A stretch of 64,000 nt of DNA from assembly GCF_001553625.1 (NCBI RefSeq), contig NZ_CP014230.1:2046001-2110000 (forward strand), written 5' to 3'. This document shows, piece by piece, positions 37,924 through 48,174 of this stretch; positions within the stretch are counted from its first letter, which is position 1, and each line of letters starts with the position of its first letter. The notes below the pieces were generated by a model. It ran no database searches and had not been told where the DNA came from. It saw only the letters and a program-made list of their open reading frames with translations. The position numbers and the translations under genes are program-made. The stretch comes from Desulfomicrobium orale DSM 12838. GTDB taxonomy: Bacteria; Desulfobacterota; Desulfovibrionia; Desulfovibrionales; Desulfomicrobiaceae.

Positions 37924-38101
37924 TATTTTTTCTCCATTTTGAAATAATCTATTTTCTTCAACAAATCAGTTTGATCTTTTCCCAATATAATTCTTAGATG
38001 AGAATATATATGCCGTTGCGAGAGGATTCGTTTATGGAGTGCGCATCCGATGGACACCGCTTTTTACACATGGCGCAATTTCTTCCTCCGCGAAAGCCGG
38101 A

Positions 38102-38950
38102 TCATTGTCTGCCGAACCATGTCAGGCCCGGAGCGCCGGGCAGCAGACCCTGGCGCGTGCAGCATTCGCCGAAAAGAAGGAGTGCCGCCTGTTCCCGTGC
38201 CCCCAGGCCGTAGCTCATGGCCTGCCAGTAACGTATCAGGCTTGGAGCGGGCAGCCAGTCCGGGCGGTACGGCTGCCTGGACAGGGTGTCAAAGTGCTCC
38301 GGAAGAGACGCGGTGATGCGGGAGATATGTCTGTTTAAGCGCTCCAGCAGGGCCGCGGCAGTATCGTTCAACGCCCGGCGTACGATCCATACGGCGAAGA
38401 CAAAGGGCAGGCCGGTCCACGCGGTCCATTCCGAAGCCAGATCGTAGATGTGGTATCCGGGCGGAGGCAGAATGAAATGGCGCAGGGCCGCATTGCCGAT
38501 TTCCAGAAACGGGCGGCCCGTGTCCAGTCCGGCTCCTGGCGGTACTTCCGACCATGAAACGGGCGGCAGCTCCCAGCGCTGGCTCCAGAGCACGCGCAGC
38601 AAGGCCGAGGACGTGGCCGAGGCGCCGGTCAGGCGGATGGGACCGGGATTTTTCTCCAGCCATGCGGGAAGTTCGTTCAGAGGGGCGGGCGAAAGAAACA
38701 GCACGCTCTGGACTTCCCGCTCCGCGCTGATGGAGGCTCCGGGCAGAAGCTGGTATTTCTCGGCGTGCAGGAGATACTCAAAGGACGACGAGGGCGAGAC
38801 ATCCAGAAGCCCGGAGTCCAGAGCCCGGTTCAGTTCGCTGGGATGCCCCGGCTGGTAGTGAAAATCCGGTCCTTCCGGACAACTTTGCTCAAGAAGGTGA
38901 AAGACATGCCAGATATTCAGGTAGTCTATTTTTCCGATGCGCAGGGTCAT
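38102..38950 (-). CDS. mqnA: chorismate dehydratase MqnA (futalosine pathway)
   Basis: MqnA dehydrates chorismate to 3-enolpyruvylbenzoate, starting menaquinone synthesis by the futalosine route. The family opening IGKIDYLNIWHV and the PSSSFEYLLH and TSSALLR segments are present, in a periplasmic-binding-protein-like fold of 282 aa. This route is usual in Desulfovibrionales, which respire with menaquinone. It lies 65 bases after adk on the same strand. The other mqn genes are not in the window. Confidence 0.9.
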   Translation of the reverse strand: MTLRIGKIDYLNIWHVFHLLEQSCPEGPDFHYQPGHPSELNRALDSGLLDVSPSSSFEYLLHAEKYQLLPGASISAEREVQSVLFLSPAPLNELPAWLEKNPGPIRLTGASATSSALLRVLWSQRWELPPVSWSEVPPGAGLDTGRPFLEIGNAALRHFILPPPGYHIYDLASEWTAWTGLPFVFAVWIVRRALNDTAAALLERLNRHISRITASLPEHFDTLSRQPYRPDWLPAPSLIRYWQAMSYGLGAREQAALLLFGECCTRQGLLPGAPGLTWFGRQ

Positions 38951-39015
38951 GAAGGAGTGCGGGGTTTGGTCAGGCCGGGGCGGATTCCGTCGAAAGACCG
39001 CCCCGGTGTATCCGG

Positions 39016-39687
39016 TTATTTCAACTGGGCCATGAGCGTGTTTTTGATGTCGTCGATGGAGCCTTCTCCGTCCAGCTCAATGTATTTGAACCCGGCCGTG
39101 TCCGCGAGATTCTTGAAATAATAGGAGGCGGCCAGGGTACCGGTCTTGGTGTCGTAGTAGATGTCGTGACGCTTATCGATGGCGGCCTCGTCCTGATCGT
39201 CGGCGCGGGAGGACAGCTCGCCGCCGCAGACCCGGCATTTTTCGCCGCTGGGCTTGATGGCGTCGATGAAAATATTGTTGGGGTGATTGTTGTCGTTCTT
39301 ACAGAGGCGGCGGCCCATGATGCGGTTCTTGGCCACTTCGCGCGGCAGAAGGATTTCGATGACGTAGTTGAGCTTTACTCCGTCGGCCTGCAAGGCTTCC
39401 CACAGCTTCTGGGCCTGCACGATGGACCGGGGAAAACCGTCCAGCAGCCAGCCATTGGGACCCGTGTTCTTGAGCACATCCAGCACCATGGGAATGGTGA
39501 TGTCGTCCGGCACAAGTTCGCCGCGATCGATATATTCCTTGGCTTTTTTTCCCAGTTCCGTGCCGCCGCCGATGTGCTTGCGAAAGATCGCTCCGGATTC
39601 GATATGATCCAGGTCGTATTTTTTCTTCGCCAGGGAGCCCTGGGTGCCCTTGCCGCTGCCGTTGGGTCCGAAAATGAGAATATTCAA
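39016..39687 (-). CDS. adk: adenylate kinase with metal-binding LID
   Basis: Adk makes 2 ADP from ATP and AMP. The P-loop GPNGSGKGTQ is at residues 7-16. The start is TTG 39687, with AGGAGG seven bases upstream; a GTG nine codons further up lies ahead of that ribosome site. From this start the protein is 223 aa and the LID cysteines and histidine fall at C129, H135, C151 and C154 (C-X5-H-X15-C-X2-C), the same positions as in Desulfovibrio gigas adenylate kinase, which binds Zn, Co or Fe. This agreement supports both the start and the taxonomic call. Confidence 0.96.
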   Translation of the reverse strand: MNILIFGPNGSGKGTQGSLAKKKYDLDHIESGAIFRKHIGGGTELGKKAKEYIDRGELVPDDITIPMVLDVLKNTGPNGWLLDGFPRSIVQAQKLWEALQADGVKLNYVIEILLPREVAKNRIMGRRLCKNDNNHPNNIFIDAIKPSGEKCRVCGGELSSRADDQDEAAIDKRHDIYYDTKTGTLAASYYFKNLADTAGFKYIELDGEGSIDDIKNTLMAQLK

Positions 39688-39840
39688 GGCGAAACCTCCT
39701 GTAAAAAATTTCACAAAGAACTATAACCACCGGTTTGACCTGTCAACGGGAGACCTGAACGGGCTTGTCAGTTCCGGATTCCCGGAGATAAAAAGATCTC
39801 AAGGTGTCTTCGGCCGCATATCCGGGATATCGGAGGGATC

Positions 39841-40599
39841 ATGGGCATTATGGATGAATGGGGCGACGCTCTGGTGCGGGAAACCCTGCGTGAAGCGGCC
39901 GACGTATTTTTCGGCGCCCGCAAGGAAGTGGAGGAGGAGATCGCTCTGTTTCAGTCCCGGGTGGCCGAACTCCGGGTTCGGGCGGAAAAGATACGGCTCT
40001 GGATCGGCGGGCTGTTTTTTCTGCTCGGCCCGGAAGGAAGCGCTGGGCTACCGGAAGGGCTGTGCGCGGGGCTGACTGCCGAAGATGTCCCGGAGGGAAG
40101 CCGCCTTGTCCTGCCGCGCCTGAGGAGCTTCACCAGAAGAGGGCTTTTCGTCAAAACGGCTTGGCGCCTGTATACCGAACTGTCCGGAATGATCGACGCC
40201 TACATGCATGGCGCGCCGTATGCCGATCCCCTGTATCCCGGCCGCAAGCTGGTCAGCGTCCACTACGATCAGGTGCGGCGGCATTGCGAGGCCGTCAACG
40301 AACGCATCGTCCGGCTCAACGAGTTCAACCGGCCTTCGGAATCCCTGGGGTTTGCCAAGCGCATGAATCAGAATCAGGTACATAAAGAATCCGTCACCGG
40401 AGGCGGGGAAGGAACCGTGTCCCTTGACGAGGATTTGGCGTTCAGCCCCATCGAGTTTGAAGACTGCGGGGTGCCGTTTTTTCCCGATCTTCCGGTGGAT
40501 GGTACGGCGGAGAAACAATTCAGGGATTTGTGTGCCGGTATTTTTGCGCGGGAACCCGAACGGGCGGACATGGCTCTGGAGACTCTGCTCCAGGGATGA
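39841..40599 (+). CDS. conserved hypothetical protein, 252 aa
   Basis: A soluble, helical protein with no recognised domain. The N-terminal half contains a long amphipathic, coiled-coil-prone helix (EVEEEIALFQSRVAELRVRAEKI). A central HYDQVRRHCEAVNERI segment and an acidic C-terminal tail follow. CGGAGG lies five bases before ATG 39841. It is 179 bases before murJ on the same strand and divergent from adk. A structural or cell-envelope role is possible because of murJ, but that is only context. Confidence 0.65.
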   Translation: MGIMDEWGDALVRETLREAADVFFGARKEVEEEIALFQSRVAELRVRAEKIRLWIGGLFFLLGPEGSAGLPEGLCAGLTAEDVPEGSRLVLPRLRSFTRRGLFVKTAWRLYTELSGMIDAYMHGAPYADPLYPGRKLVSVHYDQVRRHCEAVNERIVRLNEFNRPSESLGFAKRMNQNQVHKESVTGGGEGTVSLDEDLAFSPIEFEDCGVPFFPDLPVDGTAEKQFRDLCAGIFAREPERADMALETLLQG

Positions 40600-40778
40600 C
40601 GGATGCGGCTGAACGTATATGCGGCCGCCCGGCATGCTTCATTCCTATTTGCCCGCATATCCGCTTTTCCTTTGCTTTTGCGCGGTTGCGCATGGAGAAG
40701 AGGCCGGATAGTTGATCCGGATCGACTCCGGCGGAGTGCGGGACAGCGCTCCGTAAAACCGCAACCTTTCCGACATCC

Positions 40779-42311
40779 GTGAGCACCCAGACCTCCATCG
40801 CCCGCAACGCCTCCATCGTTTCCGCCGCCACGCTTTTAAGCCGCCTGCTCGGTCTGGTCCGGGATCTGATCATGGCCTACGCTCTGGGCGCGTCCGTTCT
40901 GGCCGACGCCTTTTTTGTGGCTTTCCGCGTGCCCAATCTGCTTCGGAGCCTTTTCGCCGAAGGCTCCATGACCATGGCCTTCGTGCCCACCTTTGTGCGC
41001 GTCCGGAAGGAGGACGGGGATCAGGCCGCCTTCACCCTGGCCCGGTCCATCCAGTTCTGGCTGCTGGTCATTCTCGGCGGTCTGACCCTGCTGGTGGTCT
41101 TTTTTCCCCAGACCGTGACCATGCTCATCGCTTCGGGATTTGCCGCCAAGCGGCCGGAGATGTTCGGGCTCACGGCTCATCTGATCCGCATCTGCTTCCC
41201 CTATATCCTGTTCATCTCGGCCGTGGCCCTGTGCATGGGCGTTCTGAACAGCATGGGGCATTTTCTTCTGCCCGCCTTGGCGCCGTGCGTGCTGAACATC
41301 GCGCTCATTTCGGCCAGCCTGCTGGCCATCTGGCAGGACGGCAACGTAGCCGTATGGCTGGCCTGGGGCGTACTCGCGGCGGGGCTCGGGCAATGGCTGC
41401 TGCAACAGCCGGTGTTGCGGCAGAAGGGCTTTTCCTGGGTCGGCCCGGTCCGTCCGGCGGGGCCCGGCGTACGCCGTATAGGCCTGCTCATGCTGCCCAC
41501 CATTCTGGGTTCGGCCGTGTATCAGCTCAATGTCCTGATCGGTACGGGCATGGCCTCTTTCCTGCCGGAAGGATCCGTTTCCTATCTGTACTACGCGGAC
41601 CGGCTTTTCCAGTTTCCTCTGGGCGTATTCGGCGTGGCCGTGGGCGTGGCCGCACTGCCCGCCCTGTCCTCCCTGGCCGGAGAAGATCAGCGGCCGGAGT
41701 TCGGCCAAGCCCTTTCCTCGGCCCTGAACCTGATCCTGTTCATCAATCTGCCTGCCGCTGCCGGTCTGGCCGGTCTGGCCGGGCCGCTGGTGGATGTCCT
41801 GTTCGGGAGGGGGGAGTTTTCCGGCGCGGCGGTGCACGGAACGGCCTTGGCGCTTTTGGGCTATGTGCCCGGCCTGCCTGCCTTTTCCTGCGTGCGCTCT
41901 CTGGCTTCGGCCTATTACGCTCTGGGCGACACCAAAACGCCGGTCCGCGTGGCCGTGGTCTGCCTGCTGGCCTATGTGCTCATGGGCGGGATCGGCATGC
42001 AGGTTCTGGGGCATGTGGGGCTGGCTCTGGCGTCGTCCGTTTCGGCCTGGATCAACGTGCTGCTGCTGGGCGTTTTGCTGCGGCGGCACTGCGGGTCATG
42101 GTTCAGACCGGGGCGTGACCTGCCGCTGTGCCTGCTCCTGAGCGCGGGTCTTTTGGCCGGATGCCGGGCCAGTGCGGAACTTGGCCGCGTGAGCCTGCTT
42201 CTCATTCCTCTCTGGGCTGGTGCGTATATGGGACTGGGCCTTCTCGTGCGCGACGGACAGGCCCGCCTGCTGACCGCCGCTCTGGGCCGCAGGCTCCGCC
42301 GCTCCTCTTGA
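40779..42311 (+). CDS. murJ: lipid II flippase MurJ
   Basis: A 510-aa membrane protein with about fourteen helices that flips the peptidoglycan precursor lipid II to the periplasm. The opening [18 protein letters not shown] and [20 protein letters not shown] are family hallmarks, the latter holding the conserved arginine used in substrate binding. It starts with GTG 40779; no clear ribosome site is seen. It precedes dapL, so cell-wall lipid export and a lysine/diaminopimelate step lie together. Confidence 0.95.
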   Translation: MSTQTSIARNASIVSAATLLSRLLGLVRDLIMAYALGASVLADAFFVAFRVPNLLRSLFAEGSMTMAFVPTFVRVRKEDGDQAAFTLARSIQFWLLVILGGLTLLVVFFPQTVTMLIASGFAAKRPEMFGLTAHLIRICFPYILFISAVALCMGVLNSMGHFLLPALAPCVLNIALISASLLAIWQDGNVAVWLAWGVLAAGLGQWLLQQPVLRQKGFSWVGPVRPAGPGVRRIGLLMLPTILGSAVYQLNVLIGTGMASFLPEGSVSYLYYADRLFQFPLGVFGVAVGVAALPALSSLAGEDQRPEFGQALSSALNLILFINLPAAAGLAGLAGPLVDVLFGRGEFSGAAVHGTALALLGYVPGLPAFSCVRSLASAYYALGDTKTPVRVAVVCLLAYVLMGGIGMQVLGHVGLALASSVSAWINVLLLGVLLRRHCGSWFRPGRDLPLCLLLSAGLLAGCRASAELGRVSLLLIPLWAGAYMGLGLLVRDGQARLLTAALGRRLRRSS

Positions 42312-42369
42312 AGCGGGGTCTTTTTGCCGGTACGAAATTTTTTTCCGCAAACGAACAACCGAGGATGTC

Positions 42370-43593
42370 ATGATTCGCGTCAACGAGAATTACCTGAAAC
42401 TCAAGGCTTCCTACCTTTTTTCAGATATTGCCCGCCGGGTGGCCGACTTTCAGAAGGAAAACCCGGACAGGAAGATCATCCGCATGGGCATCGGAGATGT
42501 GACCGAGCCCCTGTCGCCCGCCGTGATCAGGGCCTTCCACGAAGGAGTGGACGAGATGGCCAGCGCGTCTACCTTCCACGGTTACGGTCCGGAACAGGGC
42601 TACGGATTTCTGCGTGAACTCATCGCGCGGGAGGATTTCCAGTCCCGTGGGGCGGACATCGCGCCGGACGAGATCTTCATCAGCGACGGAGCCAAGTGCG
42701 ACACAGGCAACATCCAAGAGCTTTTTGCCGGAGACATCCGCGTGGCCGTGCCCGATCCGGTCTATCCCGTGTATGTGGATACCAACGTCATGGCCGGGCG
42801 TACCGGGAACAATGCGGGCGGCCGCTATGAGAGTCTGGTCTATCTGGAGGGCACCAGAGCCAACGGGTTCATCCCGGACCTGCCGAAGGAACCCGTGGAC
42901 CTGATTTACCTGTGCTATCCCAACAATCCCACGGGCGCGACCATCACAAGGGAACAGCTCGGAAAATGGGTGGACTACGCCCGCAAGCACAAGGCCCTCA
43001 TCCTGTACGATGCGGCTTACGAGTCTTTCATCCGCGATCCGTCGCTGCCCAGAACCATCTATGAAATAGAAGGAGCGCGGGAAGTGGCCATCGAGTTCCG
43101 CTCCCTGTCCAAAACCGCCGGGTTCACCGGCACGCGTCTGGCGTTCGTGGCCGTGCCCAAAACCTGTGTGGCGTACGACAGCGCGGGAAACGGCCACAGC
43201 CTGCACGCCCTGTGGAACCGCCGCCAGAGCACCAAGACCAACGGCGTGTCCTATCCGGTGCAGAAGGCCGCGGCTGCCGTGTATTCACCCGAGGGACGGG
43301 CCCAGACCGCGGCCCTTGTGGATCATTATCTGAGCAATGCGGCCATTATCCGCCGGGAAATGACCAGTCTGGGCTACGACTGCGTGGGCGGGGAGAACTC
43401 CCCGTATGTCTGGATCGACGGCAAGATGGGGTCGTGGGAATTCTTCGACATGCTGCTGCGCGAGGCGGCCGTGGTCTGCACGCCGGGGGCCGGGTTCGGC
43501 GCGTGCGGAGAAGGATTTATCCGCATTTCGGCCTTCAACAGTCTGGAGAACGTGCAGGAGGCCATGGAGCGCCTGCGGTCCGTGCTGAAGTAG
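42370..43593 (+). CDS. dapL: LL-diaminopimelate aminotransferase
   Basis: DapL makes LL-diaminopimelate directly from tetrahydrodipicolinate using glutamate, bypassing the succinylated route. Fold-type I aminotransferase marks: the DxxY pocket ([10 protein letters not shown]), the PLP lysine in [14 protein letters not shown], and the C-terminal arginine in EGFIRISAF. Length is 407 aa, normal for DapL. GAGG is six bases before ATG 42370. Diaminopimelate feeds lysine and peptidoglycan, consistent with murJ upstream. Confidence 0.95.
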   Translation: MIRVNENYLKLKASYLFSDIARRVADFQKENPDRKIIRMGIGDVTEPLSPAVIRAFHEGVDEMASASTFHGYGPEQGYGFLRELIAREDFQSRGADIAPDEIFISDGAKCDTGNIQELFAGDIRVAVPDPVYPVYVDTNVMAGRTGNNAGGRYESLVYLEGTRANGFIPDLPKEPVDLIYLCYPNNPTGATITREQLGKWVDYARKHKALILYDAAYESFIRDPSLPRTIYEIEGAREVAIEFRSLSKTAGFTGTRLAFVAVPKTCVAYDSAGNGHSLHALWNRRQSTKTNGVSYPVQKAAAAVYSPEGRAQTAALVDHYLSNAAIIRREMTSLGYDCVGGENSPYVWIDGKMGSWEFFDMLLREAAVVCTPGAGFGACGEGFIRISAFNSLENVQEAMERLRSVLK

Positions 43594-43665
43594 GCGGGAG
43601 CGCCCGCCGGAGCCCGGAGGCGCCTGCCGCACGGGCCGGGTGGTTGAAAGAAATCAAATGGCGGG

Positions 43666-44457
43666 ATGACGTTGACGATGGAGTTCGCACAGACTGCCGG
43701 GCTTTCCGTGAAGGAGGCCCGGCGTTTTTTTCCGCGCGGCCTGAGCCAGCCCGAAGCCGGGTTCCGTTTTTCCGTGGACGCGCTTCTTCTTGCGGCCTTT
43801 GCCGGGAGGAGAGGAGCGGGCGGTCTGGTCCTCGATCTGGGCGCGGGCTGCGGCGTGGTGGGTCTGGCCCTCGCGATGGGATGCCCGGCGATACATGTGG
43901 CGGGGCTGGACCGGGATGCGGAAATTCTCGTCCACGCCAGGGAAAATGCCCGGCGGCTCGGCCTTGAGGAGCGTTTCATGCCCTTTTTGGCCGATGTGGC
44001 CGCACCCGGCGGCCTGCGGGCGGAATGCGCCGACATGGTGGTCTGCAACCCGCCTTACCGGAGGGAAGGGGCGGGGCGCATGTGCGTGCGGGCGTCCAGA
44101 AATCCGGCCCGCTTTGAAACCCATGCCGGTCTGGAGGATTTTCTCCGGGCCAGCGCGTTTTTCGTGAAAAACAAAAGACCGTGCGCCTTCATTTATCTGG
44201 CCGAACGGGCGGACGATCTGCTGGCGGGTCTTTGTGCCGCGCGGCTGCGGCCCAGAGAAATACTTTTCATCCATCCCCGTCCGGGGCGGCCCGCCCGGCT
44301 GGTGCTGGTCCGGGCCGTGAAAAATGGCGGGGCCGGCTTGAGAGTTCTTCCGCCTCTTTTTCTGCACGAGAAAGAGAGCGGGGAGTTCACCAGCCAGACC
44401 CTCGCCTTCTGCCCCTGGCTGCGTTGCGCACCCGGGGAAGCACCCGGAAGTGGCTGA
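43666..44457 (+). CDS. class I SAM-dependent methyltransferase, TrmN6-like
   Basis: A 263-aa enzyme with motif I VLDLGAGCGVVGL (SAM binding) and the N6-adenine signature NPPY near residue 126. This pairing and the N-terminal FSVDALLLAAF resemble tRNA1(Val) adenine-37 N6-methyltransferase (TrmN6/YfiC), which modifies position 37 of tRNA-Val. Other members of this group act on other RNAs, so the exact target is not certain. It follows dapL on the same strand after 72 bases. Confidence 0.8.
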   Translation: MTLTMEFAQTAGLSVKEARRFFPRGLSQPEAGFRFSVDALLLAAFAGRRGAGGLVLDLGAGCGVVGLALAMGCPAIHVAGLDRDAEILVHARENARRLGLEERFMPFLADVAAPGGLRAECADMVVCNPPYRREGAGRMCVRASRNPARFETHAGLEDFLRASAFFVKNKRPCAFIYLAERADDLLAGLCAARLRPREILFIHPRPGRPARLVLVRAVKNGGAGLRVLPPLFLHEKESGEFTSQTLAFCPWLRCAPGEAPGSG

Positions 44458-44481
44458 TGCGGGCGTTTTCTGCAGCCCGCT

Positions 44482-46704
44482 CTACGCCGTGGCCTTGCTC
44501 CAGGAGTCGCGCAGGCCGACCGTGCGGTTGAAAACCGGTTTTTCCGGCGTGTGCTCGAAGCGGTCCGCGCAGAAATAACCCTGGCGCTCGAACTGGAAGC
44601 GGTCTTCGGGCGCGGCGCGGGTAAGGCTTTCCTCCACCACGCAGTCTGTAAGAGTGACCAGGGAGTGCGGATTGATCTGGGTCAGAAAGTCCGCGTCTTT
44701 GCCCGGAGTTTCGGCCATGAACAGGCGGTCGTAGAGGCGGATTTCGGCTCGCCTGCCATGCCGCGCGCCGACCCAGTGCAGGGTGCCCTTGACCTTGCGG
44801 CCGTCGGGAGCGTCGCCGCCGCGCGTCTGCGGATCGTAGGAGCAGATGACCGCTTCGATTTCTCCATCCGGGCCTTTACGTACTCCCGTGCAGGTGATCA
44901 GGTACGCGCCGCGCAGCCGTACTTCCCGTCCCGGAGCCAGCCGGAAGAATTTGGGACACGGGCTTTCCATGAAATCGTCGCGTTCAATGAAAATTTCCCG
45001 CGAAAAACCCGCCTTGCGGCCGCCCATGTCCGGGTTTTTCGGGTGGTTCGGCAGATCGAAGAATTCCTCCCTGTCTTCGGGGTAGTTCTCGATGACGACC
45101 CGCAGCGGGCGCAGCACGGCCATGGCTCGCGGGGCTGCGGCGTCCAGTTCTTCGCGCACGCAGTTTTCCAGCAGGCTCATGTCCACGCAGCTGTCCGAAC
45201 GGCTGACTCCGATGCGTTCGCAGAAGTCGCGCAGGGCGGCGGGCGGAAAGCCCCTGCGGCGCATTCCCGAAATGGTGGGCATGCGCGGGTCGTCCCAGCC
45301 AGAGACCAGCCTTTCATCCACCAGCTGTTTCAGCTTGCGCTTGCTGGTCACGGTGTAATTGATGTTCAGACGATTGAACTCGTACTGCCGGGGCCGGGCC
45401 GGTACGTCGAGCTGGTCCAGAATCCAGTCGTACAAGGGCCGGTGATCGGCGAATTCCAGGGTGCAGATGGAGTGGGTGATGTGTTCCAGAGCGTCGGACA
45501 GGCCGTGGGCGAAGTCGTACATGGGGTAGATGCACCAGTTCGAGCCCGTGTTCTGATGCTCCTGGTGGAGAATGCGGTACAGGGCCGGGTCGCGCATGTT
45601 CATGTTGGGTGAGGCCATGTCGATTTTGGCCCGCAGGACGTGCGCGCCTTCGGGGAATTCTCCGGCCCGCATGCGGGCGAAAAGATCGAGATTCTCTTCC
45701 ACCGGGCGGTCGCGGTAGGGGCTGTTCACGCCGGGCTCGGTCAGGGTGCCCCGGTAGCGGCGCATTTCTTCCGGCGGCAGGGAGCAGACATAGGCTTTGC
45801 CCTGACGGATCAGCTCCACGGCGAAGCCGTACAGGCGCTCGAAGTAGTCCGAGGCATGATGGAGATGGGAGCCCCAGTCGAAGCCCAGCCAATGTACATC
45901 CTCCTTGATGGATTCCACGTAGACCGGGTCTTCCTTGCCGGGGTTGGTGTCGTCGAAGCGCAGATGGCAGCGTCCGCCGTAATCCCTGGCCAGACCGAAA
46001 TTGAGGCAGATGGACTTGGCGTGCCCGATGTGCAGAAAGCCGTTGGGCTCCGGCGGAAAGCGGGTGACGACCCGGCCCTCGTTTCTGTTGTGGGCCAGAT
46101 CCTCTTCGATGATGGCGCGCAGAAAATTGGATGGCGTTTCCATGAATTGTCCTTGTTGGGTGCGTGTTGGGCGGTTTGTGTAAAGCCGGGATGCGGGGTT
46201 GGCAAGGCCCGCCAGGTACGTCCGCAGGGCGTCGCGGGTGCTCGGAAAGGCCAGCCCATCCCAGGGAATTTCGTCCGGGCCGAACAGAGTGAGGGCTTCG
46301 GCTTCTTCTCCGGGAACGGGGTTAGCCCGCTCAAGCCGGGCGCTGTACACGATGACCACCGGCGGCCAGTCCGTATAGGAAAACACGCTCACCAGGGCAT
46401 TGAGCTCCACCGAAAGCCCCGTCTCTTCCCGGATTTCCCGCACGGCGGCCCGTTCCACGGGTTCGCCCCGGTTCACGTAACCGCCCGGCAGCAGCCAGCG
46501 CCCGGCATCACTCGGACGTTTGCGGCGCATGAGCAGGATTTTGCCGCCGATGTCCACAATGACGCAGGCCACGGTTTTGGGATCGAGATAGACCACATGG
46601 CCGCAATGGGAACAGCGCGGATGCGGGGTTTCGGTCCGGGCCGCGAGGGCGCCGCCGCAGGCTGGACAGAAGCGGTATTCCTCGTGGCGGCGGGAGCGGG
46701 TCAT
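44482..46704 (-). CDS. glnS: Nudix hydrolase domain fused in frame to glutaminyl-tRNA synthetase
   Basis: One open frame of 740 codons. Residues 1-187 form a zinc-ribbon Nudix hydrolase: FCPAC and CSHCG give four cysteines, and the Nudix box GX5EX7REUXEEXGU is complete. Residues 188-740 are a full Gln[18 protein letters not shown], the KMSKS equivalent TSKRKL, and [16 protein letters not shown]. No stop codon separates them. A Met at residue 188 (base 46143) with AAGGA upstream matches a normal GlnRS start and gives 553 aa, the usual length. GlnRS charges tRNA-Gln; the Nudix part would hydrolyse a nucleotide such as an NADH- or ADP-ribose-type substrate. Both a fusion and an internally started GlnRS may be made. 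Confidence 0.88.
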   Translation of the reverse strand: MTRSRRHEEYRFCPACGGALAARTETPHPRCSHCGHVVYLDPKTVACVIVDIGGKILLMRRKRPSDAGRWLLPGGYVNRGEPVERAAVREIREETGLSVELNALVSVFSYTDWPPVVIVYSARLERANPVPGEEAEALTLFGPDEIPWDGLAFPSTRDALRTYLAGLANPASRLYTNRPTRTQQGQFMETPSNFLRAIIEEDLAHNRNEGRVVTRFPPEPNGFLHIGHAKSICLNFGLARDYGGRCHLRFDDTNPGKEDPVYVESIKEDVHWLGFDWGSHLHHASDYFERLYGFAVELIRQGKAYVCSLPPEEMRRYRGTLTEPGVNSPYRDRPVEENLDLFARMRAGEFPEGAHVLRAKIDMASPNMNMRDPALYRILHQEHQNTGSNWCIYPMYDFAHGLSDALEHITHSICTLEFADHRPLYDWILDQLDVPARPRQYEFNRLNINYTVTSKRKLKQLVDERLVSGWDDPRMPTISGMRRRGFPPAALRDFCERIGVSRSDSCVDMSLLENCVREELDAAAPRAMAVLRPLRVVIENYPEDREEFFDLPNHPKNPDMGGRKAGFSREIFIERDDFMESPCPKFFRLAPGREVRLRGAYLITCTGVRKGPDGEIEAVICSYDPQTRGGDAPDGRKVKGTLHWVGARHGRRAEIRLYDRLFMAETPGKDADFLTQINPHSLVTLTDCVVEESLTRAAPEDRFQFERQGYFCADRFEHTPEKPVFNRTVGLRDSWSKATA
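46150..46154 (-). promoter_or_regulatory. internal ribosome binding site for stand-alone GlnRS
   Basis: On the coding strand AAGGA stands six bases before ATG 46143 inside the long frame, with a normal GlnRS N-terminus following. It suggests GlnRS can be translated alone from the same mRNA. Confidence 0.55.
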
Positions 46705-47222
46705 GCGTAGGTGTTGAAGCGGATTTTCCCGTCCTTCAGATTCTGGCGCGGATGGGGTTCGGGTTTCCGGGCCGGGTGGCCGATACCGATGACGGCTTCC
46801 ACGTGCAAATGCTCCGGGATGTTCAGGATCTGCCGCACCCGGGTTTCGGCGGATGCGCCGAAGGCGTCTTCCCGCAGACGGATCTGCACCCAGCAGCTGC
46901 CAAGCCCCAGACTCTCGCAGGTCAGCTGGAGAATGATGGCCGCGATGGAGCAGTCTTCGATCCAGGTGTCGGCTGTGTTTTCATCGCCGAGTACGGCCAC
47001 GCCCAGGGCTGCATCCTGCAGGAAGGCCGCCCCGTGGGCCTTGGCTTCGGCCAGCTCCCGGAGCAGAGCCTTGTCCGTGACGAAAAGAAACTCCCACGGA
47101 TCGAGGCCGCGCGAAGAAGGCGAGCGGAGTAAGGCCTCCTTCAGTATGTCCAGGGTTTCGGGAGAGATTTCCTGTTCCGTGTAATGACGGACGCTGCGGC
47201 GGGAGCGGAGGAGACCGAGCAT
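46701..47222 (-). CDS. nitroreductase family protein
   Basis: An FMN-dependent oxidoreductase of 173 aa. It has the opening [12 protein letters not shown] (FMN phosphate-binding Arg/Ser), [13 protein letters not shown] and the GLGSCWV motif near residue 115. Such enzymes reduce nitro compounds, quinones or flavins with NAD(P)H. ATG 47222 is chosen; the upstream region has a weak GGAA. The stop overlaps the start of the Nudix-GlnRS gene (ATGA), so they are probably translated in a row. Confidence 0.85.
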   Translation of the reverse strand: MLGLLRSRRSVRHYTEQEISPETLDILKEALLRSPSSRGLDPWEFLFVTDKALLRELAEAKAHGAAFLQDAALGVAVLGDENTADTWIEDCSIAAIILQLTCESLGLGSCWVQIRLREDAFGASAETRVRQILNIPEHLHVEAVIGIGHPARKPEPHPRQNLKDGKIRFNTYA

Positions 47223-47349
47223 GGATGATTCCGTTGTTTTGCGGGATGTTTCTTGATCAGCGGCGGCCCTTTTCGTATCAGACGCCCCTGTGCGGGGCAA
47301 TCTTTCCCGATGAAATCCGGAAATCCGGCCCATGCCGGCGGGAGGAAGA

Positions 47350-47793
47350 ATGGACTGGCTGATACTTGCCTTGACGCTGCTGGCCGGATGTCTCATGCCT
47401 GTCCAGCCTGCGGTCAACGCGGTGGTGGCGCAGACGGTGCGCAGCCCGTATATTTCCGCATTTTTCTCCTTTCTCGTGGGGACCCTGGTTTTGTGGCTGC
47501 TCGTGGTCTTCCAGCGCACGCCCTGGCCGCCGGTCAAGGTGCTGGCCGATCTGCCCTGGTGGGTCTGGACGGCGGGACTCATGGGCGCATTTTTCGTCAG
47601 CATGACCCTCGTGGCCATTCCCCGTCTGGGCGCGGCCAATGTCATGGCTCTTCTGGTGGCCGGGCAGATGGGCCTGTCCCTGGCCATGGACCACTATGGT
47701 TGGCTGGGCGTGGCGGTGCAGCCGGTCAGTCCGTGGCGCATTCTGGGCGCGGTTCTGCTGCTGGTCGGCGTGGTTCTGATCCGCAGATTTTAG
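47350..47793 (+). CDS. DMT-superfamily transporter, YdcZ/DUF606 type
   Basis: A 147-aa membrane protein with about five segments, including the LVGTLVLWLLVVF helix and a C-terminal RILGAVLLLVGVVLIRRF. This matches the half-length DUF606/YdcZ family, which are drug/metabolite-transporter relatives that likely act as dimers. ATG 47350 has GGGAGG upstream. The next gene starts nine bases after its stop with its own GGAGG. Substrate unknown. Confidence 0.78.
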   Translation: MDWLILALTLLAGCLMPVQPAVNAVVAQTVRSPYISAFFSFLVGTLVLWLLVVFQRTPWPPVKVLADLPWWVWTAGLMGAFFVSMTLVAIPRLGAANVMALLVAGQMGLSLAMDHYGWLGVAVQPVSPWRILGAVLLLVGVVLIRRF

Positions 47794-47801
47794 GAGGCGG
47801 C

Positions 47802-48146
47802 GTGAAAACGGTATTTTTTGTCTTCAACGGCGATCCCATGTGCTTTGTTCACGTTTTGCTCAATGCTCTGGACATGCATGGATGCGGCCGGGAGGTGCGG
47901 GTGGTCATGGAAGGCGCTTCGGTCAGCCTGGCGGAACCGTTGATGGAGCCCGGGCATCCGCTGCATCGGCTTTTTATCCAGGTCCGTCAGGCCGGACTCC
48001 TCGATGGCCTCTGCCGGGCCTGTGCGTCCAAGCTGGGCGCGGCGGCGCATGCGGAACAGGCGGGCATTCCCCTGATCGGGGACATGCACGGGCATCCGTC
48101 CATGCGGGAGTATATGGACGCGGGCTTTCAGATCATCACTTTTTGA
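47802..48146 (+). CDS. DsrE-like small protein
   Basis: A 114-aa soluble protein starting at GTG 47802 with AGGAGG five bases upstream. The Rossmann-like pattern of strand-loop-helix (KTVFFVFNGDPMCFVHVLLNAL) and two cysteines in CRACASK at mid-protein resemble DsrE/DsrF-type proteins, which bind or relay sulfur as persulfide. The similarity is moderate, so sulfur transfer is an inference. It sits between a DMT transporter and the XTPase gene on the same strand. Confidence 0.6.
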   Translation: MKTVFFVFNGDPMCFVHVLLNALDMHGCGREVRVVMEGASVSLAEPLMEPGHPLHRLFIQVRQAGLLDGLCRACASKLGAAAHAEQAGIPLIGDMHGHPSMREYMDAGFQIITF

Positions 48147-48174
48147 GCGGAAACCGATATCCGGGCGGACTGAC

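Noticed and set aside
40729-40751. Hairpin CGGAGTGC/GCGCTCCG before murJ
   Set aside because: No T-run and no known riboswitch pattern; it may just be a chance GC stem.
44482-46704. Treating the Nudix part and GlnRS as simply two separate genes
   Set aside because: No stop codon lies between them in the given sequence; kept as one frame with an internal start noted.
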